Below are positions 9,483-18,967 of a stretch of DNA of 64,000 nucleotides, piece after piece. The position numbers were made by a program, and so were the translations under genes. Below the pieces are notes generated by a model. The model ran no database searches and was not told the DNA's origin. It saw only the letters and a program-made list of their open reading frames with translations. The DNA is from Acidimicrobiia bacterium (GTDB lineage: Bacteria > Actinomycetota > Acidimicrobiia > IMCC26256 > JAOSJM01). The DNA lies in NCBI GenBank assembly GCA_027494165.1, contig JAOSJM010000001.1:62001-126000 (forward strand), given 5' to 3'. Every line of letters begins with the position of its first letter. Position 1 is the stretch's first letter.

Positions 9483-10655
9483 TCAGGCCGTCCCCAGGGG
9501 GTCGAGGCCCAGGGCCAGCCGGCCGGTGAACAGCTCCTGCCGGGCGGCCGGGAGCGGATGGTGCAGGCTGCCGTGGACGTCGCGGTACAGGCGCTCGATC
9601 CCCACCGACCTCGAGTAGCTCGCGCCGCCGACGGCCTCCATCGCCAGACGGACGGCGTCGATCGCCGCTTCGGCTGCCACCGTCTTGCGGCCGAGCACGG
9701 CAGCCGCGTGGTCCATCGTGGCGGCGAACCGGAGGTCGTCGCTCATGGCGATCGTGGAGCCCACGGCGTCCTGGGCGACATGGAGTCGGTTGAGCATCCG
9801 TCCCACCAGCGGGGCGACGGTCGTGGTGTCGGCGCGCCGGCCGGCCAGGGCGATCGACCGCTCCACCGCCTCCTCGGCCACCCCGACGTAGACCGCCATG
9901 ATCAACGGGAGCGCCGCCCCGACGATGACGTTGAACACCGGGTGCCACTCGCCCACGGGCCGGACCAGCGACACCGCCGCCTCGGGCACGAACACGTCGT
10001 CGAGGACGACGGTGTGGGAGCCGGTCGCGCGCATCCCCATCGTGTCCCAGGTCTCGTCGATGCTCACGCCCTCGGCGGCGAAGGGGACGGTGAAGTGGAT
10101 CACCTGTGGCCCTTCGGGGCTGCTCTCCCAGCGGGCGCTCGTGACCAGGACGTCGCCGGCCGGAGCACCGCTCGAAGGGCTCTTGCGGGCCGACACCCGG
10201 AAGCCTCCCTCGGCCGGGAGGGCGGTGCCCTCGGAGTCGAGCCAGTCGGCGGCCCCCGTGGAGACGAGCACCGCCCCGTCGTCGACCACCTTGCTCAGGG
10301 CCGGGGCGGGGAGGTCGTGCCGGTACCGCCAGACCTGGGCGGCCACGAGGTGGCTGTGCATCGACAGCGTGAGCGCGGTCGCCGGGCAGCCGTGGGCCAG
10401 GGTGGCGAGCACGGCGCAGGTCTCGGCGTGGGTCGCGCCGCCGCCCCCGAGCTCCTCGGGCACGAGCATCGTCGTGAGACCGTGGCGCCGCAGCACGGCG
10501 GAACCCTCGTGGACGAAGTCGCCCGAGCGGTCGTGGTCGGCCGCGTCCTCCCCGATCCGAGCGGCGACGTCCCGGGCCTCGGTCACCCAACGGCTCTCGG
10601 GGTCCGATCCGGTCCAGTGCGTCGTGCCCGTCGTCATCGCAACCGTCGTCGTCAT
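9483..10655 (-). CDS. Acyl-CoA dehydrogenase family flavoenzyme
   Basis: 390 residues from ATG 10655 (ATG 10637 is also possible). The N-terminal helical part carries TTMLVPEELGGGGA. The middle beta-domain has TWDTMGMRATGSHTVVLDDVFVP, a hallmark of acyl-CoA dehydrogenase and DszC-type flavin enzymes. The C-terminal helical bundle contains EAVGGASYSRS and ends with ERLYRDVHGSLHHPLPA, closer to the DszC/monooxygenase-like branch than to fatty-acid enzymes. Divergent from a HxlR regulator with an operator-like palindrome between them, so probably regulated by it. Confidence 0.8.
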   Translation of the reverse strand: MTTTVAMTTGTTHWTGSDPESRWVTEARDVAARIGEDAADHDRSGDFVHEGSAVLRRHGLTTMLVPEELGGGGATHAETCAVLATLAHGCPATALTLSMHSHLVAAQVWRYRHDLPAPALSKVVDDGAVLVSTGAADWLDSEGTALPAEGGFRVSARKSPSSGAPAGDVLVTSARWESSPEGPQVIHFTVPFAAEGVSIDETWDTMGMRATGSHTVVLDDVFVPEAAVSLVRPVGEWHPVFNVIVGAALPLIMAVYVGVAEEAVERSIALAGRRADTTTVAPLVGRMLNRLHVAQDAVGSTIAMSDDLRFAATMDHAAAVLGRKTVAAEAAIDAVRLAMEAVGGASYSRSVGIERLYRDVHGSLHHPLPAARQELFTGRLALGLDPLGTA

Positions 10656-10724
10656 CGCGACCCCCCGTCGTCTCGGCCGGTTCGGCGTCTCCCCCAGCGT
10701 GCAGGACGGGCGCCACGCGGACCA

Positions 10725-10762
10725 GTCCAGATGTGCGACTACCTTGGTCCAGGATCTGGACC
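10725..10762. promoter_or_regulatory. Operator-like palindrome between acyl-CoA dehydrogenase and HxlR gene
   Basis: GGTCCAG-GAT-CTGGACC (10746-10762) is a perfect 7-bp inverted repeat. A further GTCCAG lies at 10725, exactly 22 bp (two helical turns) before the GTCCAG at 10747. TACCTT (10740-10745), a possible -10 for the regulator gene, abuts the palindrome. The site fits HxlR binding and autorepression, which is inference. Confidence 0.55.
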
Positions 10763-10799
10763 GCCCGCGGCGCGGATCGGATCGGGGAGGGGGGATCCC

Positions 10800-11471
10800 A
10801 TGGCGTTGCGTGAGGGTGGCTACGGCCAGTACTGCCCCGTCGCGCGGGCCCTCGAGGTGCTGGGCGAGCGGTGGACGCTGCTCATCGTGCGGGACCTGCT
10901 CTGCGGGGCCACGCGGTTCAACGAGCTGTCCCGGGCCAACCCGCGGCTCTCGCGGTCGCTCCTCGCCAAGCGCCTGCGGCAGCTGGAGACCGCCGGCGTC
11001 GTGGAGCGGCTCGACGGCGAGTACCTCCTCACCCCCGCGGGCCAGGATCTGCACTCGGTGGTGTTCGGCCTCGGAGGATGGGGCGCCCGGTGGCAGTTCG
11101 GCGACCCCCGGGAGGACGAGCTCGACCCCGAGCTGCTGATGGTGTGGGTCCAGGACCGCCTCGACTTCTCCGGGTTCCCCGACCGACGCATCGTCCTGGA
11201 GTTCCACTTCCGCGGCGACCCGCGCCGTTACTGGATCGTCAAGGACGCGCTCGGTCCCTCGCTGTGCACCCACGATCCCGGCTTCGAGGTGGACGTCCTC
11301 GTCGAGGCCGACCTGGCGGCGCTCTACCAGGTGTGGGTCGGGAGGCTCGACCTCGGCGCGGCGACGCGAGACGGCCTCGTCCAGCTCCTCGGTGCGCCCT
11401 CCCTCGTGCGCCGGATGCCGGGCGTCCTGCTGCTCAGCCCGGTCGCCCCGCTCGTGGCCGTCGCTCGCTGA
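10800..11471 (+). CDS. HxlR-family transcriptional regulator
   Basis: 223 residues. The N-terminal winged helix shows YCPVARALEVLGERWTLLIVRDLL, with the characteristic Cys near residue 12, then RFNELSRANPRLSRSLLAKRLRQLE. Unlike short HxlR proteins it has a C-terminal extension of about 115 residues, a form common in actinobacteria and possibly a ligand-binding SCP2-like domain. ATG 10800 has a purine-rich GGGGAGGGGGG tract upstream. Divergent from the acyl-CoA dehydrogenase, its likely target. Confidence 0.87.
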   Translation: MALREGGYGQYCPVARALEVLGERWTLLIVRDLLCGATRFNELSRANPRLSRSLLAKRLRQLETAGVVERLDGEYLLTPAGQDLHSVVFGLGGWGARWQFGDPREDELDPELLMVWVQDRLDFSGFPDRRIVLEFHFRGDPRRYWIVKDALGPSLCTHDPGFEVDVLVEADLAALYQVWVGRLDLGAATRDGLVQLLGAPSLVRRMPGVLLLSPVAPLVAVAR

Positions 11472-11553
11472 GCGCCGTCGGCCATCTCGTCCGACGACAC
11501 CCGGGACGGGAGGATGGATGCCCGGGCGCGCGCCGTCGCGGCATCCTGGGGGC

Positions 11554-12003
11554 GTGAGCGCCGTGACCGTGCGGACGGCGACGCTCGAGGACCTGCCCGG
11601 CATCCGGGCGGTGTTCCGGGCCTCGTCGCTCTCCAACGCCGGTGATCGCGCCGCGCTGCTCGCGCATCCGGAAGCTCTCGAGCTGCCCGATGCGTGCGTG
11701 CACGAGGGGCGGACGCTCGTCGCGGTCGCCGGCGACCGGGTCATCGGGTTCGCCACGACGATCGCGACGGACGCCGGCGTGGAGCTCGAAGACCTGTTCG
11801 TGGAGCCGGGACGGACCCGCCGCGGCGTGGGCCGTCGCCTGCTGCGCGACGTCGTGGCGCGGGGCAGGGCGTCGGGCGCGCGGCGCATCGACGTCACGGC
11901 GAACGACCACGCGACCGGGTTCTACGAGGCCGTCGGCTTCGTGCGCACCGGAGCCGCCGACACGCCCTTCGGCCCGGCCGTGCGCATGCGGCGCGACCTG
12001 TGA
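11554..12003 (+). CDS. GNAT-family N-acetyltransferase
   Basis: 149 residues from GTG 11554. Shows the GNAT N-terminal strand VTVRTATLEDLPGIRAVFRAS, the acetyl-CoA pyrophosphate loop R-R-G-V-G-R-R (Q/RxxGxG type) after LEDLFVEPG, and the C-terminal DVTANDHATGFYEAVGFVRTG. The acceptor is unknown. Stands alone between HxlR and the convergent sortase. Confidence 0.87.
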   Translation: MSAVTVRTATLEDLPGIRAVFRASSLSNAGDRAALLAHPEALELPDACVHEGRTLVAVAGDRVIGFATTIATDAGVELEDLFVEPGRTRRGVGRRLLRDVVARGRASGARRIDVTANDHATGFYEAVGFVRTGAADTPFGPAVRMRRDL

Positions 12004-12017
12004 CGGGTTCGAGGACC

Positions 12018-13005
12018 TCAGTAGTTGCTGGGGAGGAGCCGCTCGAGGTGGGAGTAGAAGAAGAACAGCACCACGAGGAACGGCGCCACGCCGGCGAGCC
12101 ACGTGCTCCAGTGGCGGTAGCGGTGGAACAGGAGCCACCACGCGCCACCGACCGCGGCGGCCAGCAGCCCCCAGAGGGTGGTGGGGGTCCGTGACTCCCG
12201 TCCCCCGAGAGCCCGGGCCCGTCGAGCGTCGTGGCGGTCCCGGCCCCCGAGCCCCCGCCCGTGCCGGACTCGCCGTTCGACCCGTCGCCCGACCCGTCGA
12301 CCGGGGTCGTCGGAGGTGCGGCGGTGGGCTCCTCGCTGGCCTCGGTGTCCAGACGGGCCTTCACGACGAGACGCTCGGCGGCCGAGTACTTCGGGTGGCA
12401 GGTCGTGAGCGTGAGGGTCGGCTCGGCGGTGGCGTCGAGCACCTCGACCGCGCTGGGCTTCACCACGAAGCTGTCGGTCACCCGGTACGTGAAGGTGCCG
12501 TAGACGGTGACGACCTCGACGGCGTCGCCGTCCTCGAGCTCCTGGAGGCGGTTGAACGGGGCTCCGTAGGTGGTCCGGTGCCCGGCGATGGCGGCGTTGC
12601 CGGGATGGCCCGGATAGGCGGACAGCGGGTAGCGGCCGGGTCCCTTGCGCAGGTCCCGCAGGTCCACGCCCTCGACCACGACCCGCTCGACGTCGATCCG
12701 GGGATCCGGATGATGGCCACGGGATCGCCGGGCTGGGTCGGCGGCAGGGGCGGCAGGGTCGTGGTGGTCGTCGGCTCGGGAGGGTCGGTGGCGGGGGTCA
12801 CCGGGGCCGTCGTCGGAGTCGCGGTGGTCGGGACCGTCGTCGTGGCCTGCGCCTGCTCCAGCTGGGCCTCGAAGTCGTCGCGCAGGCGGGACTGGGCGCG
12901 CGCCTCGTAGATGCCGGTGCCCCAGAGCTGGTACGCGACGAACAGCAGGATCAGCAGCCCGAGGGTGACGAGGGTCCGCCCGACGGCGGCCACGGTGCGT
13001 CGCAC
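12018..13005 (-). CDS. Class E sortase (two frame breaks)
   Basis: Membrane transpeptidase. An N-terminal helix (TLVTLGLLILLFVAYQLW) is followed by a Thr/Pro-rich linker and the sortase barrel with the catalytic His in AIAGHRTTYG, Cys in LTLTTCHP and Arg after the active-site strand. A second C-terminal helix and a positively charged end close the protein. Frame breaks lie at 12700-12703 and 12202-12206. One extra base at each gives IIRIPRIDVERVVVEG and SGGRESRTPTTLWG. Starts at GTG 13005. No LPXTG-type or LAXTG-type substrate is visible nearby. Confidence 0.85.
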
Positions 13006-13085
13006 GCCGCGAAGGGTAGTGGGGCGCCCCGACCGCCCCGGAAACCCTCCGCGGCGCCGCGGTGACGGGCGCCACGGCGGCCCGG

Positions 13086-13115
13086 TTCGACCCGGGACCA
13101 GGCCGTTCGTACACT
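13086..13115 (+). promoter_or_regulatory. Possible housekeeping promoter of the ccm operon
   Basis: TTCGAC (13086-13091) and TACACT (13110-13115) are separated by 18 bases, 25 bp before the ccmA start with GGAGG in between. The -10 box is good and the -35 weak. Confidence 0.4.
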
Positions 13116-13139
13116 CGTCGGTGATCTTCGGAGGCGTCC

Positions 13140-13823
13140 GTGGCCCTCGTCGTCCGGCTCCGCTCCGCTGTCTGCCTCCTGGGCCGCTTCCCCGCCCTCG
13201 CCGGTGTCGATCTCGACGTCGGGGAGGGCGAGGTGGTGCTGCTCTCGGGACCGAACGGAGCGGGCAAGACCACCCTGTTGCGCCTGCTCGCCGGGTTGCT
13301 GCCGCTGCACTCGGGCACCGCCGAGGTGCTCGGGTGCGACCTCGCGGCCGACCGGCGGGGAGCACGGCGTGATCTCGCCCTCGTGGGCCACGAGACCTTC
13401 TGCTACGACGACCTCACGGTGCGTGAGAACCTCCGCTTCGCCGCCCGGGCGGCGGGCCGGACGGCCGAGGCCTCCGAGGCCGCGATGCGGCGGCTCGGGC
13501 TGGAGCGGCTCGCCGCCGTCACCCACTCGCGGCTGTCGGCCGGCCAGCGCCGGCGCCTGGCCCTCGCGGTGGCCCTGGCCCGCGAGCCTCGGCTGCTGCT
13601 CCTCGACGAGCCCCACGCGGGGCTCGACGCCGGAGGTCGCGAGGTCCTCGACGAGCTGGTGGCCGCGGCGCCTGCGGAGGGGCGCACCGTCCTGCTCGCC
13701 TCCCACGAGCTCGAACGGGCCCGGGCCCTGGCCGGGCGCGAGGTCCACGTGGTGGCCGGCCAGGCCCACGGCGGTGTGGGCGCCTCCGGAGGCCCGGCGC
13801 CCGGCGTGGCGGTGGCCCGGTGA
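13140..13823 (+). CDS. ccmA: CcmA: heme-exporter ABC ATPase
   Basis: 227 residues. Walker A GPNGAGKTT, signature LSAGQRRRLALA, Walker B LLLLDEPHAGLD and switch His in ASHE. Short single-domain ATPase of the CcmA type, which with CcmB and CcmC releases holo-CcmE during cytochrome c maturation System I. First gene of a nine-gene run in which each stop overlaps the next start. GTG 13140 follows GGAGG. Confidence 0.87.
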   Translation: MALVVRLRSAVCLLGRFPALAGVDLDVGEGEVVLLSGPNGAGKTTLLRLLAGLLPLHSGTAEVLGCDLAADRRGARRDLALVGHETFCYDDLTVRENLRFAARAAGRTAEASEAAMRRLGLERLAAVTHSRLSAGQRRRLALAVALAREPRLLLLDEPHAGLDAGGREVLDELVAAAPAEGRTVLLASHELERARALAGREVHVVAGQAHGGVGASGGPAPGVAVAR

Positions 13824-14494
13824 GCCTCCTGGGCGAAGCGGCCCTCGTCGCGGGCAAGGACCTGCGCATCGAGGCCCGGTCGCGCGTCACCCTCACCCAG
13901 GTCCTGCCCTTCGGAGGCGTCGTGCTGCTCATGTTCGCCTTCGCCCTCGACCCCGACCGGGGGCTGCTCCCCCGGGTGGCGCCCGGCCTCTTCTGGGTCG
14001 CCGTCCTGCTGGCCTCCCTGCTGGCCGTGGCCCGGGCCTTCGCGGTGGAGCAGCAGCACGGGGCCAGCGACGGCCTGCGCCTGTCGGGCCTCGACGGCGC
14101 GGCCGTGTTCCTCGGGAAGGCCGGGGCGGTGGCGATCGAGCTCGTCGCGCTCGAGCTGGTGCTCGGCGTCGGGGTCGTGCTGCTCTACGACCTCGAGGTC
14201 GCGTCGGTCGGGGTGCTCGTGCCCGCGGCCCTGACCGCGACCGTGGGGCTGGCGGCCGCCGGTACCCTCTACGGCGTGCTCACGGCGGGCCTGCGGGTGC
14301 GGGAGACGCTGGTGCCCCTGCTCCTGCTGCCCGTGGCGACGCCGGTGATGCTCGGCGCGACCCGAGCCTTCGAGGCCGGCCTGGGTGGGACCCCTTCCGA
14401 CGCGTGGCCGTGGGTCGGGCTGCTGGGGCTGTTCGCGGTGATCTACACGACGATGGGGATCCTGGCCTTCGGGCCGCTGCTGGAGGAGGCATGA
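13820..14494 (+). CDS. ccmB: CcmB: heme-exporter membrane subunit
   Basis: 224 residues, about six hydrophobic helices, N-terminal AALVAGKDLRIEARSR as in CcmB proteins, and a conserved helix-breaking segment ASDGLRLSGLDGAAVFLGKA. GTG 13820 overlaps the ccmA stop, and its own stop overlaps the ccmC ATG (ATGA). Works with CcmA in the System I complex. Confidence 0.87.
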   Translation: MSLLGEAALVAGKDLRIEARSRVTLTQVLPFGGVVLLMFAFALDPDRGLLPRVAPGLFWVAVLLASLLAVARAFAVEQQHGASDGLRLSGLDGAAVFLGKAGAVAIELVALELVLGVGVVLLYDLEVASVGVLVPAALTATVGLAAAGTLYGVLTAGLRVRETLVPLLLLPVATPVMLGATRAFEAGLGGTPSDAWPWVGLLGLFAVIYTTMGILAFGPLLEEA

Positions 14495-15315
14495 CCGAGC
14501 AGACCGCCGGCCGTCCGGCCGCCGCGCTCCTGCCCCGCGGGGCCCGGACCCTGCTGGGCTGGGCCTCGCTGGCCTCGCTGGTCGTGCTGACCGTCTACGG
14601 GCTCTGGGTGGCGCCGCCCGACGCGGTCCAGGGCGACGCCCAGCGGGTCATGTACCTGCACGTGCCCGCGGCCTGGCTCGCCTACCTCGCGTTCTTCGTC
14701 ACGACGGCGGCGTCCGCCCTCTACCTCTGGCCCCGCACCCGCTCCGCGGTGTGGGACCACGTCGCCGGCGCGTCCGCGGAGCTCGGCGTGCTCTTCACCG
14801 GGCTCACCCTGGTGCTCGGCTCCGTGTGGGCCCGGCCGGTCTGGGGTGTGTGGTGGACCTGGGACGCCCGCCTCGTGAGCACGGCCGTCCTGTTCTTCCT
14901 GTACCTGGGGTACCTGGCGCTCCGGCGGATCCCCGGCGGCGCCGAGGCCCGGGGCAAGCGGGCCGCGATCGCCGCGCTCATCGCGTTCGTCGACGTGCCC
15001 ATCGTCCACTTCTCCGTCGAGTGGTGGCGAACGCTCCACCAGCAGGCCACGGTCTTCAACCCCGAGCTGGACGCCCAGATCGAGGGGGTCATGGCCCTCA
15101 CCCTGTGGCTCGGGGTCCTCGCCTTCACGGTCCTGTACGTCTACCTGCTGGACCGCCGGTACCGGCTCTCGGTCCTGGAGGAGGACCTCGAGGACCGGGA
15201 GCTGGCGATGGCCATCGCCGAGCGGGTGGCGATGGCGCTCCCCGACGGCGACGGCCCCGCACCGGCGGGCGTCGCCGGAGCCGGGGTGCGGGCCGGCCGA
15301 GGGGAGGGTTCGTGA
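14491..15315 (+). CDS. ccmC: CcmC: heme-handling protein for CcmE
   Basis: 274 residues, six predicted helices. Contains LHVPAAWLAY (heme-ligand His), the WWD motif WGVWWTWDARL and a second His in VHFSVEWW. CcmC loads heme on CcmE. The acidic C-terminal tail of about 50 residues is longer than in proteobacterial CcmC. Third gene of the operon. Confidence 0.87.
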   Translation: MTEQTAGRPAAALLPRGARTLLGWASLASLVVLTVYGLWVAPPDAVQGDAQRVMYLHVPAAWLAYLAFFVTTAASALYLWPRTRSAVWDHVAGASAELGVLFTGLTLVLGSVWARPVWGVWWTWDARLVSTAVLFFLYLGYLALRRIPGGAEARGKRAAIAALIAFVDVPIVHFSVEWWRTLHQQATVFNPELDAQIEGVMALTLWLGVLAFTVLYVYLLDRRYRLSVLEEDLEDRELAMAIAERVAMALPDGDGPAPAGVAGAGVRAGRGEGS

Positions 15316-15446
15316 GCGACGCCGGGTTCGTCGCGGCCGGGTGGGCCCTCACGGGAGGCGCCCTGGCCCTGTACTGGCTCCGCCTGGCGGTGCGGACGCG
15401 CCGGGCCGAGCGGTCCCTGCCGCCCGCCGACCGGGAGGCGACGTGA
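15312..15446 (+). CDS. ccmD: CcmD-like single-helix protein
   Basis: 44 residues, one helix (AGFVAAGWALTGGALALYWL) then Arg-rich RLAVRTRRAERSL, the shape of CcmD, which helps release holo-CcmE. Identification rests on size, topology and its place between ccmC and ccmE, with stop/start overlaps on both sides. Confidence 0.72.
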   Translation: MSDAGFVAAGWALTGGALALYWLRLAVRTRRAERSLPPADREAT

Positions 15447-15883
15447 GCGTGCCGACGCGCCGGCGGCTCCGGACCCGCTACCTCGTGGCCGCCGCCGTGT
15501 GCGGGGCCGCGATCGTGGCCGTGGTCGTGCTGGGGGTCGTGCTCTCGGAGAACGTCGTCTACTTCCGCACGGTCTCCGAGGCGGTGGACGAGCGGGCGGA
15601 GGGAGGCGCCGGCGGCCGGTTCCGGCTGGCCGGCGAGGTCGTACCGGGGACGATCGAGGAGATCGGCGACGGCGTGCGGTTCGACGTCACCGACGGCGCC
15701 GCCACCGCCACCGTCGTCCACCACGGCGATCCGCCCGACCTGTTCGACGACGGAGCGCCCGTGGTCTGCGAGGGCCGCTGGGGCGGGGACGGCGCGTTCG
15801 ACTCCGACCGGATCATGATCAAGCACGGCAGCGAGTACCAGCCCCCCGAGGTGACCACGCCGGTCACCGGGGACCCGTCGTGA
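15443..15883 (+). CDS. ccmE: CcmE: periplasmic heme chaperone
   Basis: 146 residues: one N-terminal anchor helix, then the OB-fold with FRLAGEVVPG and FDVTDG. The C-terminus is IMIKHGSEYQPPEV, so the heme-binding His of the HxxxY motif is present (the CxxxY variant of some archaea and bacteria is not). Receives heme from CcmC and passes it to CcmF/H. Confidence 0.92.
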   Translation: MSVPTRRRLRTRYLVAAAVCGAAIVAVVVLGVVLSENVVYFRTVSEAVDERAEGGAGGRFRLAGEVVPGTIEEIGDGVRFDVTDGAATATVVHHGDPPDLFDDGAPVVCEGRWGGDGAFDSDRIMIKHGSEYQPPEVTTPVTGDPS

Positions 15884-17905
15884 GGTCGGCGCTCGGCACG
15901 CTCGCCCTCGGTGTGGGGGCCGGTGCGGCAGCCGTGGGGGCGGCCCTCCTCGTCGCCGGGATCCGGCGGCACGACGGCCGGCTGCTCGTCGTGGGACGCC
16001 AGCTCGTGTTCGTGGTGCTCGGGGCCGCGCTCGTCGCCGTGGGGGTGATGGAGTGGGCCCTCCTGAGCCACGACTTCTCGATCGCCTACGTCGCCGAGAA
16101 CGCGTCTCGCGCCACGCCCACCGTGTTCACGATCACCGGCCTGTGGGCGTCGCTCGAGGGCTCGATCCTCCTCTGGGCCCTGGTCCTCGCCGGGTACCTC
16201 GCCGTCACGGCGCGCCGGTTCCGGGACCGGTCGACCGACCCGCTCGTGGCCTGGGCCACGCTGGCGGGCCTCCTGGTGGCCCTGTTCTTCTTCCTGCTCA
16301 TGGTGGGGCCGGCCAACCCCTTCCGGGAGGTGGCCGGCGCCGTCCCGGCCGACGGGCGGGGACCCAACCCGCTGCTCCAGAACCATCCCCTCATGGCGTT
16401 CCACCCGCCGATGCTCTACCTCGGGTACGTCGGGTTCACGATCCCGTTCTGCTTCGCCGTCGCCGCGCTGGTCACCGGTCGGTTCGGCGAGGGCTGGCTC
16501 GTGCAGACCCGCCGGGCCACGCTCGTGGCCTGGGGGTTCCTCACCGCCGGGATCGTGCTGGGCGGCTGGTGGAGCTACGAGGTGCTGGGCTGGGGCGGGT
16601 TCTGGGCCTGGGACCCGGTCGAGAACGCGTCGCTGCTCCCCTGGCTCACGGGCACCGCTTTCCTGCACTCGGTGATGGTCCAGGAGCGGCGCGGCATGCT
16701 GCGCGTCTGGAACCTGTCGCTCGTGATCGCCACCTTCTGCCTGACGATCCTGGGGACCTTCCTCACCCGCTCGGGGGTCGTGAGCTCCGTGCATGCCTTC
16801 TCCGAGTCCGCCATCGGGCCGTGGCTGCTGACCTTCCTCGGAGTGGTGACCGCCACCGGGGTGGCCCTCGTGGCCTGGCGTGGCGACCGGCTCCGGGCCC
16901 CGGGTCGCATCGACTCGCCGGTGTCGCGGGAGGCGGCGTTCCTCGCCAACAACCTGGCCTTCGCCGGGTTCGCCTTCGTCGTGCTGCTCGGCACGGTCTT
17001 CCCGATCGTCGCCGAGGTGCTCCAGGACCGCCAGCTGAGCGTGGGGGAGCCGTACTTCGACCGGATGACCGTCCCGCTCGGCCTGGTCATCCTGTTCCTC
17101 ATGGCCGTCGCCCCCGCGCTGCCGTGGCGCGCGGCGAGCGGCGACGTGCTGAGACGGCGGCTGCTCGCCCCGGCCTGGATCGGGGTCGGGACCATGGCGC
17201 TCCTCGTGGGCCTCGGCGCGCGGCCTGGCCCCGGTGCTCGCCGCCGGGCTCGGCGCGTTCGCGGTGTCGGTGATCGTGCGCCAGGTCGTGACCGGGGTCG
17301 GGGCGCGGCGCCGCGCGCACGGCGAGGGGCTGCCGGTCGCGCTCGGCCGAATGGTCGCGGGCAACCCGCGCCTCTACGGCGGGTTGATCGTGCACCTGGG
17401 CGTGGTCCTGGTCGCGCTGGCGCTGGCCGCCTCGGGGAGCGGGACGCGCCGCGAGGTCCGCCTGGCGCCGAACGAGTCGGCCACCGTGGAGGGCTACCGC
17501 CTCACGTTCCTCGGGACCGAGAGGGCCGAGACGGCCCAGAAGACCACGGTCTCGGTCCGGGTCCGGGTCGAGCGCGGCGACCGCGACCTCGGCGTGTACG
17601 CGCCGGCGGTGTCGACGTTCCCCAACAGCACCCAGGGGATCGGCACCCCCTCGGTGCGCACGGGGCTGGTCGAGGACCTCTACCTCACCCTGGTGTCCTC
17701 CCCCAACGAGCAGGGGCGGGTGACCCTCGGGGTGGCGGTCAACCCGCTCGTGCTCTGGCTGTGGGTCGGGGGCGGGGTCATGGCGCTCGGGACGATCGTC
17801 GCCGTCGGCCCCGGGTTGGGCCGGCGGCTGCGGGGGCGGCGGGCGACGGCACCGGCCGCGCCTGCCCCGGAGCCCTCGCCGGCGAGGGAGGAGGTGCCGG
17901 TGTGA
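15880..17905 (+). CDS. ccmF: CcmF: cytochrome c heme lyase subunit (one frame break)
   Basis: About 675 residues and more than 12 helices. Landmarks are the WWD domain GWGGFWAWDPVENAS, flanking HPPMLYLGYVG and LTRSGVVSSVHAF. A C-terminal periplasmic part contains NPRLYGGLIVHLGVV. The frame changes within the GC-repeat 17213-17220. Here one base must be removed, or two added, to join LLVGL to ARGLAPVLAAG. GTG 15880 overlaps the ccmE stop. Fuses heme to the CxxCH of apocytochromes with CcmH. Confidence 0.88.
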
Positions 17906-18500
17906 CCGCCGCGACGACGCCCCCGTCTCCGGGCCCCCGGCGGGCCCGCCCCGCCGCCGGCACGTGGCCCGCTGGATCGCCCTCGCCGTGGCGTCGGTCC
18001 TCGTGGCCCTCGGCGTGGTGCTGGCCCTCCAGGTCGGCGGCGACGAGGCGTCGGGGCAGAAGGCCCGGATCGGGCTCGTCGACCAGCCCGCCCCCGACTT
18101 CGACCTCCCCACGCTCGACGGCGGACGGGTCGCCCTGGCCGACCTGGCCGGCAAGGTCGTGATCGTGAACTTCTGGAACTCGTGGTGCATCCCCTGCAAG
18201 CAGGAGCACCCTGCGCTGGTGGAGTTCTACGACCGTCACCGTGACGACTCCGACCTCGTGATGATCGGGATCGTGCGTGACGACACCGAGAAGGCGGCCC
18301 GGGAGTACGTCGAGGAGCAGGGCGACGACTGGGTGATGGCGCTCGACCCCGGTTCGCGGGCAGCGCTCGACTTCGGGACGTTCGGGCAGCCCGAGACCTA
18401 CGCCATCTCGCCCGACGGTGTGATCGTGGGCCTCCAGCTCGGTCCGGTCACGGTGGCCGACCTCGAGGCCATGTTGGCGCGGGCCCGCGGGGTGGCATGA
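17902..18500 (+). CDS. ccmG: CcmG/TlpA-type thiol-disulfide oxidoreductase (probable frame break near the start)
   Basis: Membrane-anchored thioredoxin fold: helix ARWIALAVASVLVALGVVLAL, then PAPDFDLPTLDG and the active site NFWNSWCIPCKQEHP. It reduces apocytochrome cysteines before heme attachment. GTG 17902 overlaps the ccmF stop, matching the operon style, but needs one base near 17957-17960 to reach the main frame (GRHVARWIAL or GHVARWIAL). Otherwise translation starts at GTG 17964. Confidence 0.85.
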
Positions 18501-18967
18501 CCCGGCGGTGGCTCCCGTGGCTGGCGCCGGCGGTGGCGGCGGTCGCGGTCCTCGTGTGGGCGGGGTGGCCCGAGGGCGGGCCGGAGTCCGCGCCCGACCG
18601 CACGCGCCGGATCGCCTCCGAGCTGCGCTGCGTGGAGTGCCAGGGCCTCTCGGTGGCCGACAGCGACACCGTCACCTCCGAGGCCATCAAGGAGGACATC
18701 GGGCGGCGGATCGAGGAGGGGCAGAGCGACGCCGGGATCCGCCAGGCCTACGTCGACCGCTACGGCGAGGTCATCCTCATGCGACCGGAGGGCCGGGGGC
18801 TCGGGTTGCTGGTGTGGGGGCTGCCGATCGCGGTCCTCGTGGGTGGGGCGGGGCTCCTCGGCTGGTTCCTCGCCCGCTCGCGCGCCGAGCCCCGCCTGGA
18901 GGCCTCGGAGGCCGACCGGGCCCTCGTGGAGGAGGCCCGCCACACCGCGGAGGGCGACGGCGCGTGA
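18497..18967 (+). CDS. ccmH: CcmH (CcmL-type) thiol protein
   Basis: 156 residues. N-terminal signal or anchor, then LRCVECQGLSVADSDT, the LRCxxCQ motif that defines CcmH, then helical AIKEDIGRRIEEGQSD and RYGEVILMRPE, and a second helix near residue 100. Reduces apocytochrome thiols and presents the haem site together with CcmF. Overlaps ccmG by ATGA. Confidence 0.9.
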   Translation: MTRRWLPWLAPAVAAVAVLVWAGWPEGGPESAPDRTRRIASELRCVECQGLSVADSDTVTSEAIKEDIGRRIEEGQSDAGIRQAYVDRYGEVILMRPEGRGLGLLVWGLPIAVLVGGAGLLGWFLARSRAEPRLEASEADRALVEEARHTAEGDGA

